From JAGNDO01 sp963704975 (GTDB taxonomy: Bacteria; Chloroflexota; Anaerolineae; Caldilineales; Caldilineaceae), in assembly GCA_963704975.1 (NCBI GenBank), contig CAVPIK010000045.1, positions 1 to 64,000 of the forward strand: a stretch of 64,000 nucleotides of DNA. Direction: 5' to 3'. Both the position numbers and the translations under genes were made by a program. The notes under the pieces were generated by a model that was not told the origin of the DNA, made no database searches, and saw only the letters and a program-made list of their open reading frames with translations. Numbering within the stretch: the stretch's first letter is position 1; every line of letters starts with the position of its first letter. Of this stretch, positions 10,428 through 20,755 are shown one piece after another.

Positions 10428-10486
10428 TGATGCAAGACAAGCCCCCCAGCAAGCGGTTGGCTTGGTGGGGGGCTTGTCTTGCATCA
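10428..10486 (-). terminator. long-stem terminator of copy 2
   Basis: Near-perfect inverted repeat: TGATGCAAGACAAGCCCCCC on the left, its complement ending at 10486 on the right, with a short imperfect apex. It lies 18 bp past the stop of copy 2 (10504). It lacks a long T tract, but the stem is exceptionally strong. Confidence 0.7.
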
Positions 10487-10503
10487 TTTGTGCCTGTCAG
10501 GGT

Positions 10504-13024
10504 CTACCGAGCGATCAGCGGCAGATACATCCGCTGGATGTTGGCCCCAACCACAAAGGCGAAGCTGGCGTTGTTGGCATCACCGGTCGGGGCGGGGTCG
10601 GTGAGCATCCAATCCACGGGGTACGCCATTGGCGTTGACCGTGAGGTCGGAGACTGTCGTCCCGGCCAAGCCCACGTCAAAGGTGAAGGTGAAGGACTCG
10701 TTCGGCTCCAGGAAGCCATCGCCGCCCAGGGCCGCGGCAGGGACAGAGATCTTGGCCGCCAAACCGCCGGGGCCGCCGTCCGCGTTGAGGACCACATTGC
10801 CGCCCACCACATTGGCCACGACGAAGGAGAGATCTTCCAAGGTGATCTCCGTGACGTTGGTAAAGGTGGCGTTGACATGATAGACACCCTGGGGCGCGTT
10901 GGCCTGGGGGGCGGAATCATAGGTTTCGGTCAAGCCGGACAGCTTGAGGCGATGGTTGACCGACGGGTTTTGCAGCACATCGTCGATGTACAGGGGCGGG
11001 TCCAGCAGACCGTCCCAGGCGCCGAAGTCGATGAAGGCGGACGTGGAGCCGGCGGGCACATCGACGGGCTGGTAGTACTCTTCCACATCCCCATCGGGCC
11101 AGATCAGGGTCATGAACACATCGAACCCTTGGCCCTGGGCACCCGTGTCGTCAAAGTAGACCCGTTCCAGATCCCGGTCCATGCTCAACAGGACGGACTC
11201 GCCAGCATCCAGAATGATGCCGCTGACCTCGAAGATCACGCTGGGGTCGGTGGGGCTGACCGGGTCATAGGCCAGGTACATGGTGGGGGCGGTGATGGTC
11301 TCGGAGGCTTTGAAGTCGATGTAGTCGCCCGTGGGGCTGACGGCAAGCTCCAGCAATTCGTTCGGGCTGAGTTCAATGTCGTCCAGGCCCATGGCATAGC
11401 CTTCACCCGTCATGGTCAGGGAACCATTGGATTCGGCATCGATGGTCTTGCCGCTGATGTAGACCGAGTAGATGGCATTGGGCGCGGCCACAAAGGGCAC
11501 TTCAATGGCGGGGGGCACATCTTTGCCCAGCCCGCCCTTGAAGTAGTTCACCGTGGCACCGGGAATCTCGTTGATAAAGGTCTCGGTGTCAAAGGCATAG
11601 CCAGTGGACTGATCCGCGTCGTTGGCGACCAGGAAGGCCCCTTCGCCGGCATATTCAAAGCGAATGGTGCTGGTGATTTCGCCTGTGGCGGAGCCATGCA
11701 GGCTTGCGCTAGTGACCTCTCCATTGCAGAAGGGACAGGTGAAGTATTGACCCGCGGGCAGATCACGGGAATTGTTGATGTGCAGACTCAGGTTTCCAGA
11801 GGTTGCCGTGCCGGTGTAGATGGTAGGCGCTTCGCCGGGCGTGGCTGCTGTCACATAGCGCCAGGTGTTGGCCGTCATGTTGACGGTGATGTACTTGCGC
11901 TGTTTCGGGATAGTTGTTGTCATAGACAAGAATGCGTGACTCATTGGCATTCACCGTCTCGACGCCATAGGCGGTGATGGCATGTCCATCTTTGAACCCT
12001 GGCATCTGATAGATGCCGACCGTGTAGGCGATCGGCTCGGGCCAGGTTGAAGTCAGTGGTCAGTTGATTGACCAGTTCCTTCGGCGACTTCGTGATTTCA
12101 TTGTCATAATACTCTTCAACACTCTGGGTGATGAAGTAGTAGGAGATATAGTTTTCAACGACTGGCGAGGAAAATTCAGGTCAATTGTCTGTGCTGCCCC
12201 AGGCTGAAAGGATGCGGGGGTGGACAGTGCCCTTGAAGGGAAGTTCGATCAAAGAGGCGCAGGCTGGTGGCCGCCATGCCTTCGCAGTGCCCGCCGTCCA
12301 TGCCAGCGATCTGGCCGTTCATCCACTTGCGCGCCGGGCCACTCAGAACACAAGTGGCTGCGGTCGTGCCCGACTGACATGCAGCCTGGGCCGAACAAGG
12401 CAAACATATCCGCCGTGCCCAAATCATCGCTAAAAACCCGGGGGGCAGTGTTGCTGTAGTTATCAAAACTGATACCCATCGACCGCCACATCAAAGGGTG
12501 TGCCGCTGGCATTTTTGTAGACCGCCACCAGGGTCCCCGGCGCTTCCACCGTGGTGCCCACAGCCGTCTCAGCGGGTCTGCTAAACGAACCGGCACTGGT
12601 GGTAAAGTTCTCAATCACAATATCCTTGTTCTCGATCACCGTGCCCAAGGCAACGCCGTTATTCACCTTGACGATCAAGATCAGCTTTTGCGTGGCATTG
12701 GCCGCCAGGCTGGCCAAATTAAAGGCCACGCCATTGTCACCCGCAAAGAGCGTGCCGCCGCTCACATAGGTTGTGTTGGCCGGCAGCGGATTCCAGACAG
12801 TGATCGCCGTGATGGGCTGGGCCGTGAAGTTTTTCAGCGTCAACTCATAGGTGATGTTGCCGCCGGCCCGCACATAGCTGGGGCCGAACGGGGTGAGGGT
12901 GATGGTCTCCCCAGCGGCGAAGGCCGCCGGGGCTGCCGCGGTCAGCGAGACGGCTGGTGAAGATCAACAGGGCCGCAAAAATCAGGCCGATGTTGACGAG
13001 GACGAACTTAGATTTGTGGAACAT
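10504..13024 (-). CDS. secreted papain-fold (C39-like) protein with DUF11-like domain, copy 2, heavily frameshifted
   Basis: Tandem paralogue of the preceding gene with the same domain order. The ATG at 13024 has AGGAGG 4 nt upstream, and the N-terminus (MFHKSKFVLVNIGL) matches copy 1 (MIHKSKLVFVNIAL). It conserves the DUF11 block (PLPANTTYVSGG), the Cys motif DGGHCEGMAA, the His motif DGHAITAYGV and VYDNNYP, and ends in MYLPLIAR. At least seven frame changes lie near 12955, 12470, 12385, 12200, 12035, 11912 and 10625, against two in copy 1, so this copy may be genuinely decaying as well as suffering sequence error. Similarity between the copies is highest in the C-terminal beta domains. It is transcribed from the region of the 13333-13376 operator, possibly with the small gene at 13090. 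Confidence 0.7.
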
Positions 13025-13089
13025 TTTTCCTCCTGAAATCATTTTTCAATGGATGGGTTGGATGTTAGCACACACGATCGCTTCAATCT

Positions 13090-13326
13090 CTATAGATTTC
13101 CTGAAATTTCCCCCTCCTGTGGGGCTGGTGGTATGATCTGGTTCTGGATAAGCCGCAATTCTGCGCCCAAGGCGGCCAGCAATGCCTCGATATCGGTGAA
13201 ACCCTGGTGTTGACCGGTAGACGGTATCTCTAAAACACAGCGCGTGATCACCGACTGGGATGCCGCGCTATACTCGATTTGGTTGCGAACGATCAGTGTG
13301 CGATAGATCACCGGATTGGGTTTCAT
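13090..13326 (-). CDS. small protein, unknown function
   Basis: 78 residues from the ATG at 13326 (a TTG at 13353 would add 9). The segment VIYRTLIVRNQIEY, then ITRCVLEIPSTGQHQGFTDIEA followed by LLAALGAELRLI, resembles small beta-sheet plus helix proteins common in Chloroflexota, in which a short domain ends in a phrase like GFxSLEALLAFL. I cannot name it further. It lies 66 bp ahead of copy 2 on the same strand, and its ATG is about where transcription from the TATGAT box at 13338-13333 would start, so it could be leaderless or simply untranslated leader. Confidence 0.45.
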   Translation of the reverse strand: MKPNPVIYRTLIVRNQIEYSAASQSVITRCVLEIPSTGQHQGFTDIEALLAALGAELRLIQNQIIPPAPQEGEISGNL

Positions 13327-13332
13327 GCCCGC

Positions 13333-13376
13333 ATCATAGACTTCAAACGCCAATCAAACGCCAATCAAACGCCAGA
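13333..13376 (-). promoter_or_regulatory. second 11-bp-phased triple direct repeat plus -10 box
   Basis: CAAACGCCAAT at 13344-13354 and 13355-13365, CAAACGCCAGA at 13366-13376. On the minus strand the core ATTGGCG repeats every 11 bp and leads into TATGAT (13338-13333) after 5 nt, exactly as at 10365-10408. The flanks also match (TCATA...CTTC). It lies between the AfsR-like regulator (+, ATG 13387) and the leftward genes, so it could serve both activation of copy 2 and autoregulation. Confidence 0.65.
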
Positions 13377-13386
13377 GACATCTCCC

Positions 13387-16300
13387 ATGACTGAAACTTT
13401 GCATCTGACCTTGCTAGGATCCCCCACGATCACATTGGGCAGCCATCCCCTCACCGGCTTCGCCACCAACAAAGCCCAGGCCCTGCTCGTCTATTTGGCC
13501 GTGACTTGCCAGCCCCATAGCCGGGACCACCTGGCCACCCTCCTGTGGGACGACATGACCGACGCCCAGGCCAAGAAAAACCTGCGTACGGTCCTGCCCG
13601 ATCTGCGCCGTTTTGTGGGGGATCACCTCGTCATCGACCGCCAAAGCATCGCCTTTGATCCGGCCAGCCCCTATTGGCTGGATGCAGAAATTCTGCGCGC
13701 CGCCCTCACACCCGGCCGCCCGCCCGTGGATCTGGCCACTCGCCAGGCCGCCGTGGATCTCTACCGGGGCGAGTTTCTCAGCGGCTTTCATCTCCACAAC
13801 GCATCGGGCTATGACGCCTGGATGATGGCCCAGCGAGAGCAGATCCACACCCTGGTGGTCAACGCCCTCACCGGCTTGGTGCAGGACTATAGCCAGGCCG
13901 AAAACTTCGCCGCTGCCCTCACCGCCAACCGGCGCATGTTGGCCCTGGAACCCTGGTCCGAACCGGCCCATCGCCAACAGATGATCCTCCTGGCCCAAAC
14001 GGGTGAACGCTCAGCCGCCCTGGCCCAATATGAAAGCTGTCGGCGCATTCTGATGGAGGAGTTTGGCGTAGACCCTCTGTCGGAAACCAACAATCTCGCC
14101 CAGCAGATCCGCAGCGGGGAGATTGGAGCGCAGCGGGAGAGGGTGCGGGCTGCGGTCGTCCCATCTCCGCCCCCCCCAGCGCAAGGGCGATCCCCCCAGA
14201 TCCAAGGCCACCCCCTGCCCCAGGGAACCAAATTATTTGGCCGCGCCCAAGAACTGAGCCATCTGCAAAAGTGGATCACCGAGGATGGGTGCCGCCTCGT
14301 CGGTATTTTTGGCATGGGCGGACAGGGCAAAAGCGCCCTGGCCGCCACCCTGGCCCGCACCATCGCCGAAGGCCCGCCCGCGCCGGGACTGGGCTTCCAG
14401 CGCATCCTTTGGCACTCCCTGCTCAACGCCCCGCCCCTGGCCGAGGTGATGCAAGAGTGGCTCTACCTGCTCTCGGACCAGACCATCACCAGCTTGCCCG
14501 CCAGCCTGGATCAGCAATTCAACCAACTCTTGGACCAGTTGCGCCCCCAACGCACCCTCTTGATCCTGGACAACCTGGAGAGCATCCTGCAAAGCGATGG
14601 GCGCAGCGGCTACTATCGCCCCGGCTACGAGGCCTACGGACAGCTTGCCCGCCGCTTGGCCCAGGGAGATCACCCTGGTTGTCTCCTGATCACCAGCCGG
14701 GAATGGCCCCAGGATCTGATCCATCTGGAAGAAGAGAGCCCCGCGGTGCGCACCCTCGCCCTGGCCGGCCTCTCCGCCGAGGCGGGGCGGCAGGTGATGG
14801 CGGCCCAAGGCATCGGTGGGGAGGCCCCAGCCCTGGCCGCCTTTGTCCAGCACTATTCGGGCAATCCCCTGGCCCTCAACCTGGCCGCGCAGACGGCCCA
14901 GGATCTCTTTGACGGCGACATCACCGCCTTTTTGGACGCAGACACCCTGATCTTTGACGACATCCGGGATGTGCTGGACCAGCAGTTCGCCCGTCTCAGC
15001 CCAGTCGAGCGGGAGATCATGGGCTGGCTGGCGGTCGCCCGTGAGCCAATTTCCTATGCCGCCCTGCGGGATCTGCTGGCCCAACCCCCGTCCCCCCGGG
15101 CCATGTTGGAGTCCATCCGCTCCCTGCAGCGCCGCTCCTTGTTGGAGAAGTATGCGGATGCCTTTGGTCTGCAAAATGTGCTGTTGGAATACACCAGCGA
15201 GTGGCTGATCGAGACCATTTTGGACGACTTGACCCAGGACAAAACCGCGCCGATCGGCCCAACCGCCCTCAACCGCTATGCCCTGATCCTGGCCCAAGCC
15301 AAGGAATATGTGCGGGCCAGCCAAACCCGCCTCCTCCTGGAGCCCGTGGCCCAGGGGTTGGTGGCCCAGCGGGGCAAGCGGGGAGCCGAGCAGCTTCTGC
15401 GCCAATGGCTTGGTCGGGTGCGCGCCGGATCAGCCCGGTCCTGGCTATGCCGCCGCCAACCTGCTCCACCTCCTCCTGCACCTGGGCGCGGATCTGCGCG
15501 GGGCGGACTTCTCCCACCTCTTCCTGCGCCAACTCTATCTGCGCGGGGTCAGCCTGCCCCAGGCCAACTTCGCCCACGCCGAGATCCTGGACAGCGTCTT
15601 CACCGAACCCTTCGGCCTGGTCTATTTCGCCCTCTTTAGCCCCGACGGCGACTTTTTGGCCGCCGGCACGGGCGAAGGCGCCATTTACCTCTGGCGCACC
15701 GCGGACCAACAACTGGCCCAGGTGATCCAAGCCCACAGCCAGAGCATCAACGAACTGACTTTTCGTCAAATCACGTCAGAAACCGGCGAGCCACAATTGC
15801 TTTTAGCTAGCGCAAGCGATGACAAAACGGTCTTTTTATCCTCCTTGAATGCACGCGGCCAGCTCCGTTGGTCGACACAATTGGGGCACAAGGAGGCCCA
15901 ATCCTTCTTCGCCGCCTCCATCAGCCCAGACGGAACGCAGGTGACCGGAGTGGATGAGAACGGAGAGATCTTTGTCTGGGCCGTGGACAAAGAGCGCCCA
16001 TCCCGGCTGATTCAGCGCTCGTCCAGCCATGTCACCCGCCAAGGGCTGGTCGCTTTCACCCCAAACGGCCAGATCATGGCCGTGGGCAACCGGGATGGCA
16101 CGGTCCGCGTACGCCAAATGCGCCCAGATAGCAAAAACGAAGCCACAGAAATCCCTGATCTGATCTTGACCACGCCAGCCAAATCGATTGTCTCCGTGGC
16201 GTTAAGCCACAATGGGGATACCTTGGCCACAGGCGACAAGGATGGACAGATCTGCCTTTGGTCCCTGCCCGCGTGCCAACTGACCCACGTGGCCGAGACC

Positions 16301-17656
16301 CACGCCGGCACCATTGACGCCCTGGCCCTCAGCGCAGATGGACAGACCCTGGCCAGCAGCCACACGGACAAGGCCGTTCGGCTTTGGCGCATGGATGGAC
16401 AAGCTGGCTTGCAGCTCCATCACACCCTGCTCGGCCACGCGCATGTGGTTTGGTCCGTGGCCTTTGGCCCGCCACCCCACCCAGACGCACCGGAAAACCG
16501 GGCGCGCCAACTCATCGCCAGCGCCAGCAGCGACCAGACCGTGCGGGTGTGGGATGCCGAGAGCGGCCAGTCGATCTACACCCTACGCGGCCAGCCCCGG
16601 GCGTTGGGGTCCATGGCCCTCGCCCCTCTTGGGCAAGGTCAACCCACGGCTCCCCAGTGGCTTTTGGCCGCGGTCGGCTACGATCAACAGGTCCACCTGT
16701 GGCAAGGCCGGGGCGCCAACGCGGATCTCCCCCACCGAGCCTTGGGCGGGCAAAGCGGCCCGCTCTTCACCGTTGCCATCAGCCCCGACAGCCGGATAGT
16801 GGCCAGCGCCGGCCGAGACCAGACCATCGACCTGTGGGATCTGGCCAGTGGGCAGATCCGCCAGACCCTGCATGGCCACACAAACAGCCTCATGAGTCTC
16901 GCCTTCAATGGGGACGGCACCTTGCTGGCCAGCGGCAGCACGGATGGCACCGTGCGCCTGTGGTCCATGAGCAGTCTGGAGCGCCCAAGCGCAGCGACCA
17001 TTTCTGGCCAGCCCGTGGCCACCTTACAAGCAAGCCCACGTTATGTCTACGAGGCAATTTTCAGCCCGGATGGCCGCACCCTGGCCGCCGTGGGCGCGGA
17101 TCTCCACCTGCGCCTCTGGGACATGACCCAAGAGCACTTTCCAGAGCTGATCGACGCCGGCAAAAGCATCACCGAGAGCGGCGAGCAGGATATCTTCTCG
17201 GTTGCCTTCAGCCCGGACGGCACCGCCTTGGCCTGTGGGGGCAACCAGGTGATCCACCTTTGGCATGGAGAGGACGCGCCGTTGATCCTGCGTCGACCCT
17301 CGTCGTGGGTGCTCTCCCTTGCTTTCAGCCCGGACGGGGCCACCCTGGCCAGCAGCGGCAGCGATCACACGGTCTGCCTGTGGGATGCGGCCAGGGGCAC
17401 CCTGCGCGCCAACCTCCACGGCCACAAAGAGACGGTTTACAAAGTCGTCTTCACCCCGGACGGTGGGCTGGTGGCCAGTTGCAGTTTTGATGGCACGATC
17501 AAGTTTTGGGATGTGCAGAGCGGGGAGTGCGTCAACACCCTGGCCGTGGACGGCCCCTACGCGGGGATGAACATTGCGGGGACAAGCGGGATCACCGAGG
17601 CGCAAAAATTGGCGCTGAAGGCGTTGGGCGCGGTGGAAATGTCGGCTTCGACATGA
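13387..17656 (+). CDS. AfsR-like regulator: BTAD, NB-ARC ATPase, pentapeptide, WD40 repeats; frameshifted
   Basis: About 1420 residues. Residues 1-100 are the OmpR-like DNA-binding part (LLGSPTITL, KAQALLVYLAV, LATLLWDD, NLRTVLPDLR). The bacterial transcriptional activator domain follows (LYRGEFLSGF, QYESCRRILMEEFGVDPL). Next is a STAND/NB-ARC ATPase: LFGRAQEL, Walker A GMGGQGKS, Walker B LLILDNLE. After a frame change near 15410 come pentapeptide-like repeats (ADLRGADFS, FLRQLYLRG) and then about a dozen WD40 repeats (FSPDGATLASSGSDHTVCLW). Such proteins sense a ligand through the propeller and activate transcription on nucleotide exchange. The start is the ATG at 13387 because homology begins there; no good ribosome site is visible. 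The nearby 11-bp repeats are the natural candidate targets (inference). Confidence 0.88.
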
Positions 17657-17692
17657 GTTCTGCCGTGTCACCCCAGGGATGATTCTCCCTGC

Positions 17693-17850
17693 CATACCCC
17701 TTTCTTTACCGAATCTATACTCTTTCCATACCGGCTCTAAACCGGCACTAAATCCGATTTGCATACCATAGGCCATGCTATATGCTCCGCCCGGATATTG
17801 ACTGTTCGGACGAATGCGCCATGATTAGTCCCACAACCCAGGATTCACGC
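17693..17850 (+). promoter_or_regulatory. leader region with five 11-bp-phased TTTACC-type repeats
   Basis: Five 11-mers in register: CTTTACCGAAT (17704), CTATACTCTTT (17715), CCATACCGGCT (17726), CTAAACCGGCA (17737) and CTAAATCCGAT (17748). They are followed by ACCATAGGCCATGCTATATGC and GAATGCGCCATGA. The same block of about 140 bp, roughly 70 % identical by eye, precedes the CotH gene at 26808. The 329-bp gap between 17656 and 17986 holds nothing else recognisable. Confidence 0.6.
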
Positions 17851-17985
17851 CAGGGGGTGACCACAAATCCACCCCCTGCACCCCGCCCCGCTTGACGGTG
17901 GGCACGGCTACCACTATCATGTGCTCACTGCCGCGTGAGATATTCGTTCAGGCTTTTACAACTCAACCCGTAAGGAATCAATGTT

Positions 17986-19536
17986 ATGCGCCCAAAGACA
18001 ACGCGCTCCTTCATCCGCCCGCCCGTATTGGCCACGCTCTCCCTGGTCTGGATCACGCTTCTGTTTGCGGCGTGCCAGCCGATTGCGCCCGACATCGGGC
18101 TGCCTTCAGCCCCAGACGAGCAGGTGACCCAAGGGACCGGCCAAGGGACCGGCCAGGGAAGTGGCCAGGAGGCCGGTCAACGGCCTGCCCCAGATCGGTT
18201 GACCCAGATTGGCTCTCTGCCCATCCCCCAGGTTGAATGGGATCAGCCCCCCGCGTGCGAAAGCCTGGACCAGAGCCAGGCGACGATCTGCGCCCGGCTG
18301 CTCTTTCGGGCCGATGATGAGTTGCGGGAGATCGTGTGGTCCAGCCAGGGCATTGGCCCCATCACCCATTCCCTGGCCAATGTACCCGATGGCATCACCA
18401 GCTTCTCGCCCGATTTTTCCCATCTCGTCGTGCAGACGCCCCGGGGCGACACGGCCGGCGGCCCCCTCTATCTCTATGATTTGGTGACCGAGGAGCTGAT
18501 CAACCTGAACGAACAGGTGGGCTTGCCCACCTATACCAGCGTCTCCGCCCTGCGGGTCATGGGGTGGCATCAAGACGGCAATCAGTTGCTGTTGGTCAAC
18601 GAAGGCGACGAAGTCACCATTTGGCTCGATCTGGCCAGCGGCAGCTATCGCCCCCTTGATCTGGGCATCGATACAAGCCAGATGGCCCCGCCCCGCCTCT
18701 TCATGTTGGCACAAGACGGCAAGGGATTCACCTTTGTCTCCTACAGTCGTGAATCAACCAGTCGTGAGTCAACCAGTCGCGAGTCAACCGGCGCTGATTC
18801 AGCTACGCCCGGTTCGGGCACACCCGGTTCAAACGCCTCCGGCTCGGACAAGCCCGGCCCCGGTACCCTCGGCTCAAATGAATCGGGTTCGGGCACACCC
18901 AGCCTCGGTACCCCTGGCGAAAGCCCCAGGGAGGACGGCAACCGCAACCTTCAGGCATCGAATCTTTACTGGTACGACCTGATCACCGACGAGACACGCC
19001 TGGTGTTGGCCGCACCGGCGATCCAAGGACGACTGGCGGCCACGGCCATTGCGCCGGACAGTTCGCGCCTGGCCTATGTGCGCCAGCTCGGCGGGCGCAT
19101 GATGGGGCGCAGCCAGGAACTCTATCTGCTGGATCTGGCCGAAACAGACCCGGACGCAGACAGCAGCCGCCTCCTCTACGCCGGCAACCTGGGCCCCACC
19201 GCGCCGGTCTGGTCGCCAGACGGAGAGCAGATCGCCCTGATTCAACGGGATTTGGCTGAACCCATGCGGGCAGACCCCAACCAACCCCCACCCTTGGGCG
19301 ACATCTGGATCCTCTCCACCCAGAGCGGGGAAGCCACCCAGTTGACCTTTACCCAAGCGATTGATCAGCCCCCGGTCTGGTCGCCGGACGGCCGCTATCT
19401 GGCCTTCGTCACAGCTGGCGGTCAAATTGGCATGGTTGCCGTAGATGCCCCAGGCCAAACGTGGCTCATGGACGAAACCACCGTCGAGCCGCAATTGATG
19501 CAGATTGCATTCTTGCCCCAGGAGAAGAGCGAATGA
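17986..19536 (+). CDS. TolB-like beta-propeller lipoprotein
   Basis: 516 residues. The signal sequence ends in a lipobox (TLLFAAC, Cys about residue 29), so it is exported and lipid-anchored. AAGGA precedes the ATG. The body is a WD40/TolB-type propeller with blades such as APVWSPDGEQIALIQRD and PPVWSPDGRYLAFVT. A low-complexity insertion near residues 245-310 starts with three RESTS repeats and continues with Gly/Pro/Ser/Thr-rich GTPGSN-like units, probably a flexible stalk. The stop overlaps the start of the M23 peptidase gene (ATGA), so the pair is translationally coupled; together they look like a cell-envelope module. Regulation is probably through the repeat region at 17693-17850. Confidence 0.75.
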   Translation: MRPKTTRSFIRPPVLATLSLVWITLLFAACQPIAPDIGLPSAPDEQVTQGTGQGTGQGSGQEAGQRPAPDRLTQIGSLPIPQVEWDQPPACESLDQSQATICARLLFRADDELREIVWSSQGIGPITHSLANVPDGITSFSPDFSHLVVQTPRGDTAGGPLYLYDLVTEELINLNEQVGLPTYTSVSALRVMGWHQDGNQLLLVNEGDEVTIWLDLASGSYRPLDLGIDTSQMAPPRLFMLAQDGKGFTFVSYSRESTSRESTSRESTGADSATPGSGTPGSNASGSDKPGPGTLGSNESGSGTPSLGTPGESPREDGNRNLQASNLYWYDLITDETRLVLAAPAIQGRLAATAIAPDSSRLAYVRQLGGRMMGRSQELYLLDLAETDPDADSSRLLYAGNLGPTAPVWSPDGEQIALIQRDLAEPMRADPNQPPPLGDIWILSTQSGEATQLTFTQAIDQPPVWSPDGRYLAFVTAGGQIGMVAVDAPGQTWLMDETTVEPQLMQIAFLPQEKSE

Positions 19537-20525
19537 CACGTTCCTATCTTGCAGTCACCCTACTGTTGCTCTTCCTGGTCGTCGGCCTGATCGCTCAATT
19601 CTTAGTCGCCCAGGCCGACCAAACACCGCAACCAGCCGCTAGCCAAACGCCAACATCTACGCCCGTATCTACGGCAACACCGGCACAAGTATCTATGTCA
19701 ATATCTGCGCCAGCATCTGCGCCGACATCTGTGCCAACATCTGTGCCGACATCTGCGCCGACATCTGTGCCGACATCTGCGCCGACATCTGTGCCGACAT
19801 CTGCGCCGACATCTGTGCCGGGCTCTGCATCAACATCAACGCCCACCCCGGTTTTTAACTTTCCCGTCGTGCCCGACGCCGAGATTTCAGGCTTCTTCGA
19901 CCACGACCCGGCCAACCTCAGCATCCGCTTTTACGATGGCCGCACGAGCACGGGGGCCAACGGTTTCACCTTCTCCTGTCCGGCTGTGGGCGGTGCGTGG
20001 GTGGGCTGCGCCCATGCCGCAACCAGCGAAATCGCCTGCACGGACGAGAGCGAACTCTGGTATGACAACCATCATGGCATCGACTTTGAATATAGCCCCG
20101 ACTGGCGCACGGGGGACAGTTGCGATTTGGCCAAGTTTGAGCCCACCTTGCCCCTGATCTACGCCCCCGCCCCTGGGATTGTTGACTATGTGGGCGAAGA
20201 CGATCTCTACAACGGCAACTTCATCCGCATCTACCACGACCTGGACGGGGACGGCAATTACTACAACGACAATCTGCGCAGCTACTATCTGCACTTTGCC
20301 GACAATGGCATTCTTGTAGACGATGGAGAAATCCTGGCCACCGGTGACCCCCTGGGCTATGGCGGGGCCACGGGCTTGGCCTGGACCCCCCACCTGCACT
20401 TCGAAGTGCAGCAGCGCACCAGCCTGGGGTGGATAGCCGTGGATCCCTTTGGCTGGGACGTCGATGCGGTCGATCCCTGGTATACGCCGAGTCTCCCGCT
20501 CTGGGACACCTCGCCCCAGGAGTGA
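19533..20525 (+). CDS. M23-family (LytM) peptidoglycan endopeptidase, membrane-anchored
   Basis: 330 residues. Start ATG 19533 with AGGAG upstream, overlapping the lipoprotein stop. An N-terminal hydrophobic segment (LAVTLLLLFLVVGLIAQFLV) is followed by a Ser/Thr/Pro linker encoded by a 24-bp minisatellite, then the peptidase domain: zinc ligands in HHGIDFEY (HxxxD) and the C-terminal PHLHFEVQ (HxH), with YAPAPGIVDYVG and YLHFADNG between them. It should cleave peptidoglycan cross-links or act as a cell-wall hydrolase near the outer face of the membrane. The linker's repeat number may vary between strains. Confidence 0.85.
   Translation: MTRSYLAVTLLLLFLVVGLIAQFLVAQADQTPQPAASQTPTSTPVSTATPAQVSMSISAPASAPTSVPTSVPTSAPTSVPTSAPTSVPTSAPTSVPGSASTSTPTPVFNFPVVPDAEISGFFDHDPANLSIRFYDGRTSTGANGFTFSCPAVGGAWVGCAHAATSEIACTDESELWYDNHHGIDFEYSPDWRTGDSCDLAKFEPTLPLIYAPAPGIVDYVGEDDLYNGNFIRIYHDLDGDGNYYNDNLRSYYLHFADNGILVDDGEILATGDPLGYGGATGLAWTPHLHFEVQQRTSLGWIAVDPFGWDVDAVDPWYTPSLPLWDTSPQE
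19715..19825 (+). repeat. minisatellite encoding Thr-Ser-Val-Pro/Thr-Ser-Ala-Pro units
   Basis: Tandem 12-bp words ACATCTGTGCCG and ACATCTGCGCCG alternate for about 100 bp inside the M23 gene, giving TSVPTSAP repeats. In-frame, so copy-number change would alter only linker length. Confidence 0.9.
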
Positions 20526-20572
20526 TCGCTCCGGTTTTCTCTGTTGAGAAGAGATCCATCCTCGCCAAGAAC

Positions 20573-20625
20573 AAAAAACTGCTGTGCATCTCCCGGAGAA
20601 AAAGGGGTGCACAGCAGTTTTTTTT
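20573..20625. terminator. bidirectional terminator, AACTGCTGTG family
   Basis: Stem AAAAAACTGCTGTGCA and its complement ending in TTTTTTTT. It serves the M23 gene from the left and the MBL operon from the right. Stem and loop are closely similar to the hairpin at 35334-35389. Confidence 0.9.
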
Positions 20626-20675
20626 GGCATGGGTCACAACAGCGTACCAAATTCAGCAGATCAGTTCGCCCGCTC

Positions 20676-20748
20676 GTAGCCGGTCCGTGACCGGCGGGTC
20701 GGAGCATGGACGCCCAAAGTGCAAAGATCTCGCTTCTCGGTCCATGAC
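20676..20748. repeat. palindromic elements: GCCGGTC hairpin and a GTCCATG inverted pair
   Basis: Hairpin GCCGGTC-CGT-GACCGGC at 20679-20695 flanked by TA and GGG, the same as the left half of the compound palindrome at 32882-32957. It is followed by CATGGAC (20705) and GTCCATG (20740), a second inverted pair. It lies between the terminator and the MBL operon end. Confidence 0.7.
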
Positions 20749-20755
20749 CCATGCC

